A stretch of DNA of 54,803 nt from positions 97,672 through 152,474 of the forward strand of contig JARGPH010000012.1 in the NCBI GenBank assembly GCA_029213065.1. Reading direction: 5' to 3'. This DNA comes from Verrucomicrobiales bacterium. Its GTDB lineage: Bacteria > Verrucomicrobiota > Verrucomicrobiia > Verrucomicrobiales > DEV007. Positions 33,315 through 42,504 of this stretch are shown here, piece by piece. The position numbers and the translations under genes are program-made. Each line of letters opens with the position of its first letter. The first letter of the stretch is position 1. The notes below the pieces were generated by a model that did no database searches, was not told the DNA's origin, and worked only from the letters and a program-made list of their open reading frames with translations.

Positions 33315-34172
33315 TTAAAGCGTCTTTCGCGCGAAATGAAAGAGGTATTGCTGAGCGTACCCCGCGTTCTCGCCGAAGTAGTCCACCGCCCACTTCTGAA
33401 GCTTGTGACCACGCACCCGCTTCCGGTAATTCTCGCGCAGAATCCGCTCGATCCAGACATCAATCGGAAAGGCCCCGTGAAATCCGCCACTGAAGAGGAG
33501 CACACAATTGGCGATCTTTTCACCGACGCCGTGAAGCTCTAACAATGCCGCCATGACCTTCTCCGGATCCTCTTCGCTTTCCATTGCCTCCAGATCAAAC
33601 TTTCCCGAGACGATCGCCTCTGCGGCGAGATGAAGGGACTTGGCCCGGTACCCGAGGGAACATTCACGCAATGCATCCTCCCCCGCTCTCGCGAGCGCTC
33701 CAGGCTCGGGATAGGAATAGAAAGTCTGACCCGCCAGCTCGTGAGCCTCACCGTAGCGACTCCGCAACTTCATCGAGATCGCGCGGATGTGCGCGACCTG
33801 TTTCAGCGATGAGGTGATGAAGGTCGCGAGACACTCCCACATCGGCTGGCGCGCCAGCCGAATCCCCGGGCAGTAGGCAATCGCTTCCGCCAGCACGGCA
33901 TCTTCACCGGGAAAAGTGCCATGGATCGATTCAATCGCATGATCCAATCCGAAGTATCGGGAAAGGACCGCCCCGTCATCCGGCAGCCCGTAAACGCCCC
34001 CCTCTTCGGTCTGAGTAATGAAAGAGGGGCCGCGGCTGCCGAGACACCCGGCATACCCCGCACAATCGTTGAGAGCGGCACGCTCCCAATGAAAAAGCTG
34101 CCCGGACTTCAAGGTGTCTTCCAGGGAAAAGGCCCCCTCGTAGGGAATTTCGACGAGTCCGGGAAGAGACAT
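33315..34172 (-). CDS. OGG1-type 8-oxoguanine DNA glycosylase/lyase
   Basis: The 285-residue protein is of the HhH-GPD superfamily. The hairpin LHGVGEKIANCVLLF contains the catalytic Lys (K209) and the GPD-like segment AFPIDVWIERIL the catalytic Asp (D228). The N-terminal domain (GQLFHW near 24-29) resembles the OGG1/AlkA N-domain, and MWECLATFITSSLKQVAHIRAI is typical of OGG1. It should excise 8-oxoguanine during base-excision repair. It lies 6 bp downstream of rex; linking redox sensing to oxidative damage repair is attractive but inferred. Confidence 0.9.
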   Translation of the reverse strand: MSLPGLVEIPYEGAFSLEDTLKSGQLFHWERAALNDCAGYAGCLGSRGPSFITQTEEGGVYGLPDDGAVLSRYFGLDHAIESIHGTFPGEDAVLAEAIAYCPGIRLARQPMWECLATFITSSLKQVAHIRAISMKLRSRYGEAHELAGQTFYSYPEPGALARAGEDALRECSLGYRAKSLHLAAEAIVSGKFDLEAMESEEDPEKVMAALLELHGVGEKIANCVLLFSGGFHGAFPIDVWIERILRENYRKRVRGHKLQKWAVDYFGENAGYAQQYLFHFARKTL

Positions 34173-34178
34173 CCACTG

Positions 34179-34805
34179 TCAGCTGGCAAAAAAGCAGATG
34201 CTACCGAGCTCGGCAGCGAGATCGACCTGATTGACCATGACGCCTTCAGGAACCGATAAAACAGCGGAGGAAAAATTGAGAATCGCTTTCACCCCCTGCT
34301 CGACGAGATCGTCGGCGACGGATTGACCCGCAGCCTCGGGCACAGCGATAATGGCAACGCGCACCCCGTGAGTTTGAACGTAAGCGGCGAGCTGATCGAC
34401 AGGGAGAACCGGAACCCCCATCTCCTCCGTCGTCGATTTGACGTGCTCAGTGTCCGAATCGAATGCGGCAATGATTTCAAATCCCTCGCGGCGAAAGCCT
34501 CCGTAACGCAAAAGAGCGGAGCCGAGATTACCGACACCGACCATCACCACCGGCTGCAGAATGGAAAGCCCGAGAATTCCGGAAATGGCCTCTGAAAGAG
34601 TCGTCACACCGTAGCCGAGCCCCCTCGTCCCGAACTGGCCGACGTGGCCGAGATCTTTGCGCAGCTGCGTCGGCTTCACGCCTGCCGCACCGGCAAGATC
34701 CTCCGAAGAGACCGTCTCAACTCCGGTCTCACGGAATTTCTGAAGGCAACGTTGATAGAGCGAAAGACGGTAAACCGTCCTTCTGGGGAGATCGATTTTT
34801 TCCAA
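34179..34805 (-). CDS. rex: Redox-sensing transcriptional repressor Rex
   Basis: The 208-residue protein has an N-terminal winged helix (PRRTVYRLSLYQRCLQKF, TQLRKDLGHVGQFGTRGLGY) and a Rossmann domain (VVMVGVGNLGSALL, about 86-99) for NADH/NAD+. Rex represses fermentative and respiratory genes when NADH is low and leaves DNA when NADH rises. It heads the minus-strand run through the glycosylase and probably the Ton genes. An 18-bp palindrome overlapping a possible -10 box upstream may be an autoregulatory site. Confidence 0.95.
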   Translation of the reverse strand: MEKIDLPRRTVYRLSLYQRCLQKFRETGVETVSSEDLAGAAGVKPTQLRKDLGHVGQFGTRGLGYGVTTLSEAISGILGLSILQPVVMVGVGNLGSALLRYGGFRREGFEIIAAFDSDTEHVKSTTEEMGVPVLPVDQLAAYVQTHGVRVAIIAVPEAAGQSVADDLVEQGVKAILNFSSAVLSVPEGVMVNQVDLAAELGSICFFAS

Positions 34806-34825
34806 TTTTACGGGGGTTGTGGGCT

Positions 34826-34843
34826 AACGGGTTTATATCCGTT
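34826..34843 (-). promoter_or_regulatory. Palindrome over a possible rex -10 box
   Basis: On the minus strand AACGG-ATATAAAC-CCGTT is an 18-bp interrupted palindrome containing TATAAA, 21 bp upstream of the rex ATG. It does not match the classic Rex TTGTG-N8-CACAA operator. A 21-bp palindrome GATATTT-N7-AAATATC also lies at 34877-34897. Confidence 0.35.
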
Positions 34844-34934
34844 CCTTATTTGACGTATCAGTCAGGGAATTCGTTGGATATTTCTCAAAAAAATATCGCA
34901 CCGGAACGCTACTCCCGCCACTCACCCATTCAGG

Positions 34935-35894
34935 CTACAAGTCGCATTTTTCCAAAACACCGGATGCGAGCTCTCCGTCGCGAACGACAACCCGGTTCAA
35001 GACAGCACCGGCATCCACCGCAGCTCCCGACCAGATCACCGACTCCCGGATCGTCGCGCCTTCTCCGATTTTTGCCCCGGCACCAACCGAGGAAACCTCG
35101 TCAATCACCGCACTGTCAGAGACTTCTGCATTCGGGGAAATACGCTCAGCCATGGCCGCACTGCCATATCCGGGGAAATCGCCCGCGAGAACCTTCTGGG
35201 CATCGAGATAAGACTCCCGGTCGCCGAGATCACTCCAGTGCCCTTCATCAACCACGATTCCCCCGACCGATTCACCCGCTTGAATCGCTTCCAGAAAAGG
35301 CAGCACGACGGACTCAATTTTTCCGGGCTGAATGAATTTCAAGAACGCCGGGGAAACGAAATAGATCCCCGTGAACTGAAACCGGTGCGGCCAGTCAGGT
35401 CGGAGCGCCCCCCGCAAATCAACGACCTGCCCTGTTTCAGGATCGAAGCCAACGCGGAGTTCATCACCAGTGGAGCGAAGTAATAAAGTAACCACATTTC
35501 CCGAAGCCTCATGTTGCTCCCGGGCGTCGCGCAGAGGCATATCGGTGAGGATATCCCCGTTGTAGACCACAAACGAATCGTTCGCGGGGAGCCAGTCCCG
35601 GATGTTGTCAATCCCACCCGCAGTATCGAGCAAAGTCGGCTCGTGCCGAAAGCTCAACCGGGAATCGCGATAGCGATCTTGAGGAAACGCTTTCCCGTAG
35701 GCTTCGGGACAATGGTGCGTGTTAATCAAAAACTCGGAAATCCCGAGATCGGCGTTGAGATGATCAAAAGCATACGTGATGAGCGGCTTGTTCCCCACCG
35801 GCACGAGCGGCTTGGGGAGGCGCTCCGTCATGGGGCGCAACCGGGTCCCCAGACCGGCGCCGAGAATAAATGCCTTCTTCGTTTCACCTAACAT
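34935..35894 (-). CDS. NDP-sugar pyrophosphorylase (mannose-1-phosphate guanylyltransferase-like)
   Basis: A 319-residue nucleotidyltransferase with the signature AFILGAGLGTRLRPMTERLPKPLVPVGNKPLI at residues 8-39, including the GxGTRLRPxT nucleotide loop and the KP motif, and YNGDILTDMPL with the metal-binding Asp. The C-terminal part (about 240-319) has hexapeptide-like repeats (AVIDEVSSVGAGAKIGEGATIRESV) forming a left-handed beta helix. It makes an activated sugar for glycans; GDP-mannose-type or UDP-type specificity cannot be told. It sits next to rex but starts divergently from the parvulin gene. Confidence 0.9.
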   Translation of the reverse strand: MLGETKKAFILGAGLGTRLRPMTERLPKPLVPVGNKPLITYAFDHLNADLGISEFLINTHHCPEAYGKAFPQDRYRDSRLSFRHEPTLLDTAGGIDNIRDWLPANDSFVVYNGDILTDMPLRDAREQHEASGNVVTLLLRSTGDELRVGFDPETGQVVDLRGALRPDWPHRFQFTGIYFVSPAFLKFIQPGKIESVVLPFLEAIQAGESVGGIVVDEGHWSDLGDRESYLDAQKVLAGDFPGYGSAAMAERISPNAEVSDSAVIDEVSSVGAGAKIGEGATIRESVIWSGAAVDAGAVLNRVVVRDGELASGVLEKCDL

Positions 35895-36017
35895 AATGGC
35901 GCAATGATCCCCCGATTCAGTTCGGTTTCAACCTCATTCCCCACTCTTCCGGGCGGGACGCGATTTGAGTATAACCCAGTGTTTGCGAAGAAAAGAATTC
36001 TGCTCCACCTTCACACC

Positions 36018-36881
36018 ATGGCATACATCATCAATGACGCTCGAATCGAAGACGACGAGATCGCAGAGGAATTCGAATCCATCAAGGAGCACTACCAGGC
36101 TCAGGGGGAAGTCGTTTGCTGTGACCGCGACGAGGAGTTCCAGCAGTATGCCCGCGACAACGTGATTAACCGCACCATCATGGAGCAGGAATCCGTGAAA
36201 CGCTTCGGCGAAGTTTCCGACGAGGCTGTCGCAGAGCGATTCGAGGAAATCAAAGCCGAACACGGCGGCGAAAGAGAGTTCTTCGACAACACAGGCCTCA
36301 ACGAAGGTGACAAAGCGATGATCCTGCGCCGCCTCAAGAGCAGCATGACGGTTGACCGGCTCATGGATGACGAGCTCCCTTTTCCCGAAGCTCCCTCCGA
36401 AGAGGCGCTCGAAGCATACTACCAGGAGAACATCGCCCGCTTCATGAGCGAGGAGGAAGTTCGCGTCAGCCAGATTTTCGTGGAGCCATCCAGCCATGAC
36501 GCGGCGAGAGAGGCTTTCATTGCCCTTCGTGAACTTCGTCGCGAGCTCCTTGAAGGAAAAGATTTTGACCTTGCGGCACGCGAGCACGGTTCCGATGACA
36601 GGGACACCGACCTCGGCTTCATGAAACAGGGCGATTCAATGCCCGAAATCGAAGCGATCACCTTTTCCATGGAAATAGGCGAGATCAGCCCCGTTGTCGC
36701 GACCCACTATGGCTTTCACCTCTTCAAAGTGACCGAACGAAAGGCTCCCTCCCCGATTCCGAAAGAGGAAATACCGACTCTGGGCGAGCAGCTTCTCACC
36801 GAGCAACGCAACAACGCGATTCAGAGCGTCATCGATAAACTCCGCGAGCAGTCGGAGATCAAAGAAGTCGAATCGGAGTAG
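36018..36881 (+). CDS. Parvulin-type peptidyl-prolyl isomerase without signal peptide
   Basis: The open frame starts at 35904, but the ATG at 36018 (MAYIINDARIEDDEIAEEF) is the better start, giving 287 residues. The N-terminal helical region (about 1-135) is SurA-like; a parvulin PPIase domain follows (about 140-240: VRVSQIFVE, GKDFDLAAREHGSDD, DLGFMKQGDSMPEIEAITFSM, IGEISPVVATHYGFHLFKV). No signal peptide or lipobox is visible, unlike periplasmic PpiD/SurA, so it may act in the cytoplasm or be exported by another route. It is divergent from the nucleotidyltransferase gene. Confidence 0.88.
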   Translation: MAYIINDARIEDDEIAEEFESIKEHYQAQGEVVCCDRDEEFQQYARDNVINRTIMEQESVKRFGEVSDEAVAERFEEIKAEHGGEREFFDNTGLNEGDKAMILRRLKSSMTVDRLMDDELPFPEAPSEEALEAYYQENIARFMSEEEVRVSQIFVEPSSHDAAREAFIALRELRRELLEGKDFDLAAREHGSDDRDTDLGFMKQGDSMPEIEAITFSMEIGEISPVVATHYGFHLFKVTERKAPSPIPKEEIPTLGEQLLTEQRNNAIQSVIDKLREQSEIKEVESE

Positions 36882-36970
36882 AATTCTCCGGGACTTTCAG
36901 ACCGGACCCGCTTCGGACTGGCTTCACCGTTTCCGGTTTGCGGGGACGGAGTCGCCTTCGCTCCCCTGTC

Positions 36971-37510
36971 TCAGAGCGACAGGGATAAGCAGATCATTGA
37001 GAGAACTCCCGGAATGATCTTAGATCTCATCTCCGGCTCCCCGGCCTTGCAGATGGCATCGTAACAGTCAAGTTTGAGATCGAATATCGCGTTTTTGTCG
37101 ACCGGCGGAACGAACTCCAGTCGCAGCTCCCGCTTGTCGTATTTAACATCGAGGAAAACGCCGACCTCTTCAATGTGTTCATCGGTCATACCGGGAATCA
37201 CAAAAACCTCTCCCTCCATCACTCCTTCCGGGACCGTGACGCCTTCCCGCAGCAGTCTTGCCGTTGCCTCGGCACCGCCCATCGAGTCGGGAATGACATG
37301 AGCAACGCCCAGCGCCGCGAGAGCGCCTGACATTTGGGCAATCGTCTTCGCATTCTTAATCGCAGCGGCCTCCTTCGCCGACTCACGAATGCGACTTACC
37401 GAGGGAACCGCAATGGCTGCAATAACTCCCAGGACCACAATAGTGACCAGAATCTCAACCAAACTCATCGCCCTGCGATGGGATGTTGAACTCTCGTAAG
37501 TCAAAAACAT
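36971..37510 (-). CDS. Type IV prepilin-like protein with N-terminal methylation motif
   Basis: The 179-residue protein begins with a 14-residue leader ending in RRA, followed by MSLVEILVTIVVLGVIAAIAVP: the class III signal with Glu at +5 and a long hydrophobic helix. The residue before the cleavage site is Ala rather than Gly. The mature domain (about 40-179) is acidic and has two Cys near the C-terminus (CYDAIC) that could form a loop. It may be a pilin or pseudopilin for the secretin complex encoded at 3375-10594, though unlinked. Its stop lies in the loop of a 7-bp hairpin (36964-36984). Confidence 0.88.
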   Translation of the reverse strand: MFLTYESSTSHRRAMSLVEILVTIVVLGVIAAIAVPSVSRIRESAKEAAAIKNAKTIAQMSGALAALGVAHVIPDSMGGAEATARLLREGVTVPEGVMEGEVFVIPGMTDEHIEEVGVFLDVKYDKRELRLEFVPPVDKNAIFDLKLDCYDAICKAGEPEMRSKIIPGVLSMICLSLSL

Positions 37511-37543
37511 TTAAAGAAGAATAAAATTACTGTAGTTTTCTTG

Positions 37544-37572
37544 ATTATAAAGTATTTAACATTATCCTTCAA
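37544..37572 (-). promoter_or_regulatory. Candidate sigma70 promoter for the prepilin gene
   Basis: On the minus strand TTGAAG (37567-37572) and a perfect TATAAT (37544-37549) are spaced 17 bp apart, placing the start about 27 nt before the prepilin ATG. The divergent interval 37511-37655 is strikingly AT-rich compared with the rest of the window. Confidence 0.6.
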
Positions 37573-37655
37573 TCTTAATTGGTAAAAGAATAAGTCCCAT
37601 CAAAATATATCTTTATTGGAATTTTTCAAACTAATTTAGAATTATTATAATTTTA

Positions 37656-40600
37656 ATGGCTATTAGCAATCCTAGATTTCGCATTTCTTTTGGCGTCCTC
37701 CTGCTGATAGCTGCGTGCGCGGAAGTGCTACCTGCCCAGGAGAGCAGCACAAAAATACGATTTTCCACCCTCGCGGCTGACACACCCGGCGGCGGAATCA
37801 GTTCCGACCACGTCCAGGGAATTGTTCAGGACCTCAGCGGATATGTCTGGATTGCGACCGATAAAGGCCTCAATCGCTTTGATGGCTGGGTCGTGACGAA
37901 GTATAACGAATCGGATCTGCCGGAAACAGGCTTGAGCAGTGATCTCCTCACCTGCGTCGCGACAACGAGGAACCCGTCGGTAAGCGCGAACCGTTCCCGC
38001 TCGATTTGGGTGGGAACCTCCTCCGAAGGACTGATTCAGTTTGAAAGCCGTTCAGGCAAATCCACCTGGATACGCAAATCAGCTCCGAATGCGGGTTCGC
38101 TTCTCAGCAATGAAATCGTCGATATCGAAATCGCAGAGGACAAAACGCTCTGGATAGGGACCCGGCTCGGCCTGAACCGGCTCGATCTTGAGACCGGGGA
38201 AATCACCACCGTTGAAGGAGATCTCGCCAATCTGCGTATTGCCTCGATCTCCATCCTTCCCGCTACCCTCCCTGCACGGATCTCCGCCCGGAACGATACC
38301 AATGTCGCAATTCAGTCGAGTAACACCAACTACTCGGATGTGTGGGTGGGAACCTCCGATGGCGGGCTTTACTCGCTCGATTCGAACACGGGGGAATTCA
38401 CCCGTCGTTTAAAGCTCACCGCTCCCATTGAGTCGGTCGTGAAAGATGCAGACGACATTCTCTGGATTGCCACTGCCGGTCTCGGCCTCCAGAAACTTCT
38501 GCCCGGAGAATCCACCCCGATCCGTGTCGAAGCCCTTGAAGCCGCGAATATCACCGCACTCCTCGTTGATTCCAATCACGACCTCTGGGTCGGAACCCTC
38601 AACGGCCTCGCTCAGTATGATTCGGCCAGTGAAACATTCACCCTTCTTCAACACAACTCACGGGACGGTTCCAGCTTGAACAGCAACCAGATCTCAGCGC
38701 TCTACGAACACCGCCTGTCGCGAATTCTGTGGGTCGCGACGAAAGGCGGCGGAACGAGTCGGTTCAGCCTCGATCGCGAGTGGTTTTCCCACATTCGAAG
38801 CACCCCTTCAAAGGGACTATCCCTGCCCCACCCCGCCGTAAGAACACTGGAGAAAGACACTGACGGCAACCTTCTCGCAGGAACCGATCTGGGACTGGCT
38901 CTCTGGATACCGAAGACAGAACAATTCAAAGCTCCCTCCGCCGAACTGGCGACGATCAAAGCCTCAATTCGCGATATTCATCTCGATTTCGACAAGAATC
39001 TCTGGATCGGAACACAGGGGGAAGGACTGATCCGCCGGAAAAATGACGGCACCGTAACCACATTCCGACACGACTCCGGGAATCCGGCATCCCTGCCCCA
39101 CGACAATGTTTCCTCCATCATTGAGGCTGCCTCGGAAGAGGTCTTCATCGGAACACACGGCGGCGGGATCGCAATGATAGACCGAGAGAAAGATCTCTTT
39201 ATCCCCATCGAGGGCCCCGGCAGGAATGAAGCGGACTTTGTCATCTCCATGAGCCGCTCAGCCGACGGCCAACTCTGGATTGCAGCCGAAAGCGGCATCT
39301 ACATTCTTCCCCCCGGCGCGAAAAAGCTCGTCTCTTTCTCTGAGGCATTTCCGCAGGCTGAGCCTTTCAACTCAAAGCAAATCAATGTGATCTATCCCGA
39401 TGCCAACTCAGTGGTCTGGTTTGGCACCGAAGACGCCGGAGTGGATCGCTTCAACCTCGTAACCGGTGAAATCACGAACTACAACGCAGCCGTTCACGGC
39501 CTTCCCGACGACAACGTCACCTCAATTACACAGGACAAGTTCGGAGCACTCTGGATCGGCACCTACAGCGGCATTGCGAGGCTCAACGGACCCCAGACTG
39601 AGTTTCGTGTGTTCGCGGAAGACGACGGACTTCAGCAATCAGGCTTCTCCTACAATGCCGTCGAAAAAGACCTCAGCGGACAACTCTACTTTGGAGGTCA
39701 GGATGGATTCAACATCATCGATCCCTCCAATCTGCCTGACACCCCGCGCGCCCCTACCCCCATTTTGACGCAGTTCGGCTACTTCGGGCAAATTCAGATT
39801 CCCGGCGAGGACAGCATTCTCAAAAAGCCGCTCGCGAGCACTTCAAAACTCACCCTCCCCGCCGACCCGAGAACCCGTTTCACGATCGGCTTCGGCGATC
39901 TCGATTTCCGCTTTCCCAACCGGGGCAAATTCGAATACATGCTTCAACCGGTCGAAAAATACTGGCAACCCGCCGACATTGACCGTCGCGCTTCGTATGC
40001 AAACCTCGAACCGGGCACCTACCAATTTCAGGCTCGAAGTTCACTCGACGGGAAAACCTGGTCTCAAACCACTGCCAAGATCTCCATCACGATTCCCCGT
40101 CCGTGGTATCAAACCTGGTGGTTCCGCGGACTGGCCGCCTTCCTCATCATTGCCGGAATCACGGGGATCACCCGCTACATCATCCGCTCACGGGTCAAGC
40201 AACTGCAACGCAGGGAGGAAGGATTGCGCGCTGATCGGGACAAGGCGGAGGCTGCCCTCGCCCGCCAGCTTCAGAACCGGCTTCTCATTGAGCGCACCAC
40301 GAGAGATCTTCACAACGAAGTTCAGGAGGACCTTGTTCTCAACGAAGCTCTCCAAACCATCACCACTCAGTTCGGAGCAACGCACTGCCTCGTTCACCGC
40401 GTAATCACAGAGGCCACTGATGATGGGAACAAAACCGAAGCACTGAAGCCCGTCGGCTATTTCAGCACCTTTGAAGGCGAGTCGATTGGCGCGCAAACCA
40501 GCCTTGAACGGGAAACCACCCTGATCCAGCGGATTCTCGCATCGAATAGCGTCGTATCCACCAGCGACATTGACGAGATCCCTTCAAGCATCACGCAGGC

Positions 40601-42053
40601 CTTTCCCGCAGGGGCATCTATTTCCATTCTCGGATCAAAAACCAGTTTCCTCGAAGAGGCCAACGGTTGCGTTACCTTCCTTCGGGTCAACGGCGAGCGA
40701 GACTGGACCAGCGACGACGTGAAACTGCTCGAAGCCCTCACCGGTCAGTTCGGCATCGCCATCGCACAGTTGAATACCGCCGCTATCGAAGCGGAATACC
40801 AGCAACATCTCGAGGACGCCCGCCACGAAGCCGAAGTCGCCAACCGCGCAAAGAGCGACTTCCTCGCCAAAATGACTCACGAGCTGCGGACCCCACTGAA
40901 CGCCATCATCGGCTTCTCGGAGATTCTCGGAGAGGACAAAACCCTCAATCCGAAGCAACGGGAAACCCTCGACATCATCAACAACAGCGGCGAGCACCTT
41001 CTCGACGTCATCAACGAGATCCTCGACCTGTCCAAAATTGAGGCCGGCAAGATGGAGCGGAACGACGAGACATTCTCTTTCGTTCCCATGCTGAAATCGG
41101 TCTACGAGATGCTCGCGATGAAAGCCGACGGGAAACGCATCGGCTTCAACTTCGCCGCCGGCTCCCAAATGCCCGGGGAAATCGTCTCCGATCGCAGCAA
41201 GATCAGACAAATTCTCATCAACCTGATCGGAAACGCCATCAAGTTCACTGCCCAGGGAGCTGTCAGCCTCTCAATCAAAGCCGTCGCCAAATCTGAGCCG
41301 GTTGAGTTCGAAGGAAGACTTCGCAGGAAGATCCGAATCCAGTTCGAAGTGCGCGACACCGGAAAAGGAATCAGCGACAATGAGATCGAACGCCTTTTCG
41401 AACGCTATTCTCAAACCGAATCAGGGCGCCGGTCTTCCGAGGGCACCGGACTCGGCCTCCCGATCGCCCGCAGCTTTGTCCAGCTCCTCGGTGGAGACGT
41501 CGAAGTGGAATCACACATCGGTGAAGGCACTGTCTTCCGCTTCTACATCGAATGCGACGAACTCGCCCCCGCCGAGGAGGGAACCCGCCAGGCCAGCCTC
41601 GCACTGGACGAGTCAACCGCACAGAAAATCAGAGGCTTCAATTCCGCCCACGACGAAGTGCGCATCCTCATCGCCGAGGATCAACCCACGAACCGTCTCC
41701 TCCTCAAAAAGATCCTCGGAAAAGCCGGATTCAAAATGGAGGAAGTCGAAAACGGCGAGGAAGCCGTCAAGGCATGGCACGATTGGAAACCGCATCTCAT
41801 CCTCATGGATGAAGACATGCCTGTCATGAAAGGCTCCGACGCCGCTCGCGAGATCACCGCCCTCACCAAACCCGGAGAGGAAACCGTAATTGTCTCCCTC
41901 ACCGCCTACGCACTGGAGCAGGCGAAGCTGAAAGCGATCGATGCCGGCTGTACCGACTTTGTCGCGAAACCATTCAGGTCTCACGAACTCTTCTCCGTGA
42001 TCTCGAAACACCTCGGCATCGAGTATATCTTCGAAGGCGACGAAGTTGCCTGA
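37656..42053 (+). CDS. Hybrid histidine kinase with two-component-propeller sensor
   Basis: A 1465-residue protein. A signal peptide (1-28) is followed by about a dozen propeller repeats with WIGT/WVGT-type motifs (about 40-690), a Y_Y_Y domain (about 745-815, YMLQPVEKYWQPAD, YQFQARSS), a membrane helix (about 822-845), a coiled coil, a GAF-like domain (about 890-1045), HisKA with KMTHELRTPLN (phospho-acceptor H1075), HATPase_c (NAIKFT, DTGKGIS, GTGLGLPIA) and a receiver domain with LILMDEDMP (D1385). Unlike Bacteroides hybrid systems there is no AraC-type DNA-binding domain, so a separate Hpt or regulator is expected. The sensor domains suggest glycan-like ligands. It is divergent from the prepilin gene. 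Confidence 0.93.
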   Translation: MAISNPRFRISFGVLLLIAACAEVLPAQESSTKIRFSTLAADTPGGGISSDHVQGIVQDLSGYVWIATDKGLNRFDGWVVTKYNESDLPETGLSSDLLTCVATTRNPSVSANRSRSIWVGTSSEGLIQFESRSGKSTWIRKSAPNAGSLLSNEIVDIEIAEDKTLWIGTRLGLNRLDLETGEITTVEGDLANLRIASISILPATLPARISARNDTNVAIQSSNTNYSDVWVGTSDGGLYSLDSNTGEFTRRLKLTAPIESVVKDADDILWIATAGLGLQKLLPGESTPIRVEALEAANITALLVDSNHDLWVGTLNGLAQYDSASETFTLLQHNSRDGSSLNSNQISALYEHRLSRILWVATKGGGTSRFSLDREWFSHIRSTPSKGLSLPHPAVRTLEKDTDGNLLAGTDLGLALWIPKTEQFKAPSAELATIKASIRDIHLDFDKNLWIGTQGEGLIRRKNDGTVTTFRHDSGNPASLPHDNVSSIIEAASEEVFIGTHGGGIAMIDREKDLFIPIEGPGRNEADFVISMSRSADGQLWIAAESGIYILPPGAKKLVSFSEAFPQAEPFNSKQINVIYPDANSVVWFGTEDAGVDRFNLVTGEITNYNAAVHGLPDDNVTSITQDKFGALWIGTYSGIARLNGPQTEFRVFAEDDGLQQSGFSYNAVEKDLSGQLYFGGQDGFNIIDPSNLPDTPRAPTPILTQFGYFGQIQIPGEDSILKKPLASTSKLTLPADPRTRFTIGFGDLDFRFPNRGKFEYMLQPVEKYWQPADIDRRASYANLEPGTYQFQARSSLDGKTWSQTTAKISITIPRPWYQTWWFRGLAAFLIIAGITGITRYIIRSRVKQLQRREEGLRADRDKAEAALARQLQNRLLIERTTRDLHNEVQEDLVLNEALQTITTQFGATHCLVHRVITEATDDGNKTEALKPVGYFSTFEGESIGAQTSLERETTLIQRILASNSVVSTSDIDEIPSSITQAFPAGASISILGSKTSFLEEANGCVTFLRVNGERDWTSDDVKLLEALTGQFGIAIAQLNTAAIEAEYQQHLEDARHEAEVANRAKSDFLAKMTHELRTPLNAIIGFSEILGEDKTLNPKQRETLDIINNSGEHLLDVINEILDLSKIEAGKMERNDETFSFVPMLKSVYEMLAMKADGKRIGFNFAAGSQMPGEIVSDRSKIRQILINLIGNAIKFTAQGAVSLSIKAVAKSEPVEFEGRLRRKIRIQFEVRDTGKGISDNEIERLFERYSQTESGRRSSEGTGLGLPIARSFVQLLGGDVEVESHIGEGTVFRFYIECDELAPAEEGTRQASLALDESTAQKIRGFNSAHDEVRILIAEDQPTNRLLLKKILGKAGFKMEEVENGEEAVKAWHDWKPHLILMDEDMPVMKGSDAAREITALTKPGEETVIVSLTAYALEQAKLKAIDAGCTDFVAKPFRSHELFSVISKHLGIEYIFEGDEVA

Positions 42054-42504
42054 TTGGTAACGCTTCCCAAACAGGCAGGCGGATCAAATACCTCCGGTGA
42101 AACCGGAATCTTCAGTTTGCGAGCCGTAAAGCGGCCTCGCGATGTGCTTCTTTTAGTAGCGGGATTCGTTGCCCCTGTTATTCAACCTCGTTCGCCGACT
42201 TTCTTATTCTGAAGCCTTTTTCTTTTTCATAATCCTACTCTTAATCTCAACGAGCAATGTGTGAGACACGGGACTGACGTACCTTTAGATTGAGTTCAGA
42301 TCCAATTTCCATTTGCTCAGGATCTTTGCTGTAGGCAGTTCCACTGAGAAGCTGGTTCAGACGCCCCGAGCTTTCGAAACGAACCGCCATCGAGAATTCG
42401 AACGAACCCGAGGTCACAGACACTCGGCTACAAGAGGACCGCACGGTAAGTCAAACTCTGATGGCCTCCCCCGCAAAGCTGGGGATCTCCTATTGTCCAC
42501 TAGC
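42054..42504. other. Intergenic region with hairpins and degraded-looking DNA
   Basis: Downstream of the kinase stop are two hairpins (TCCGGT-GAA-ACCGGA at 42093-42107; a larger GC stem at 42119-42140) that may terminate its transcript. A minus-strand frame at 42247-42444 encodes a 65-residue, protein-like fragment without a credible start. At 42468-42484 is a 7-bp stem with AAA loop and one mismatch. Taken together this may be a decayed gene or element. Confidence 0.45.
42119..42140 (+). terminator. Candidate terminator of the hybrid kinase gene
   Basis: GCGAG-CCG, loop TAAAG, CGG-C-CTCGC makes an eight-pair stem with one bulge, followed after about 8 nt by CTTCTTTTAG. The T tract is imperfect, so this is a weak call. 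Confidence 0.35.
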
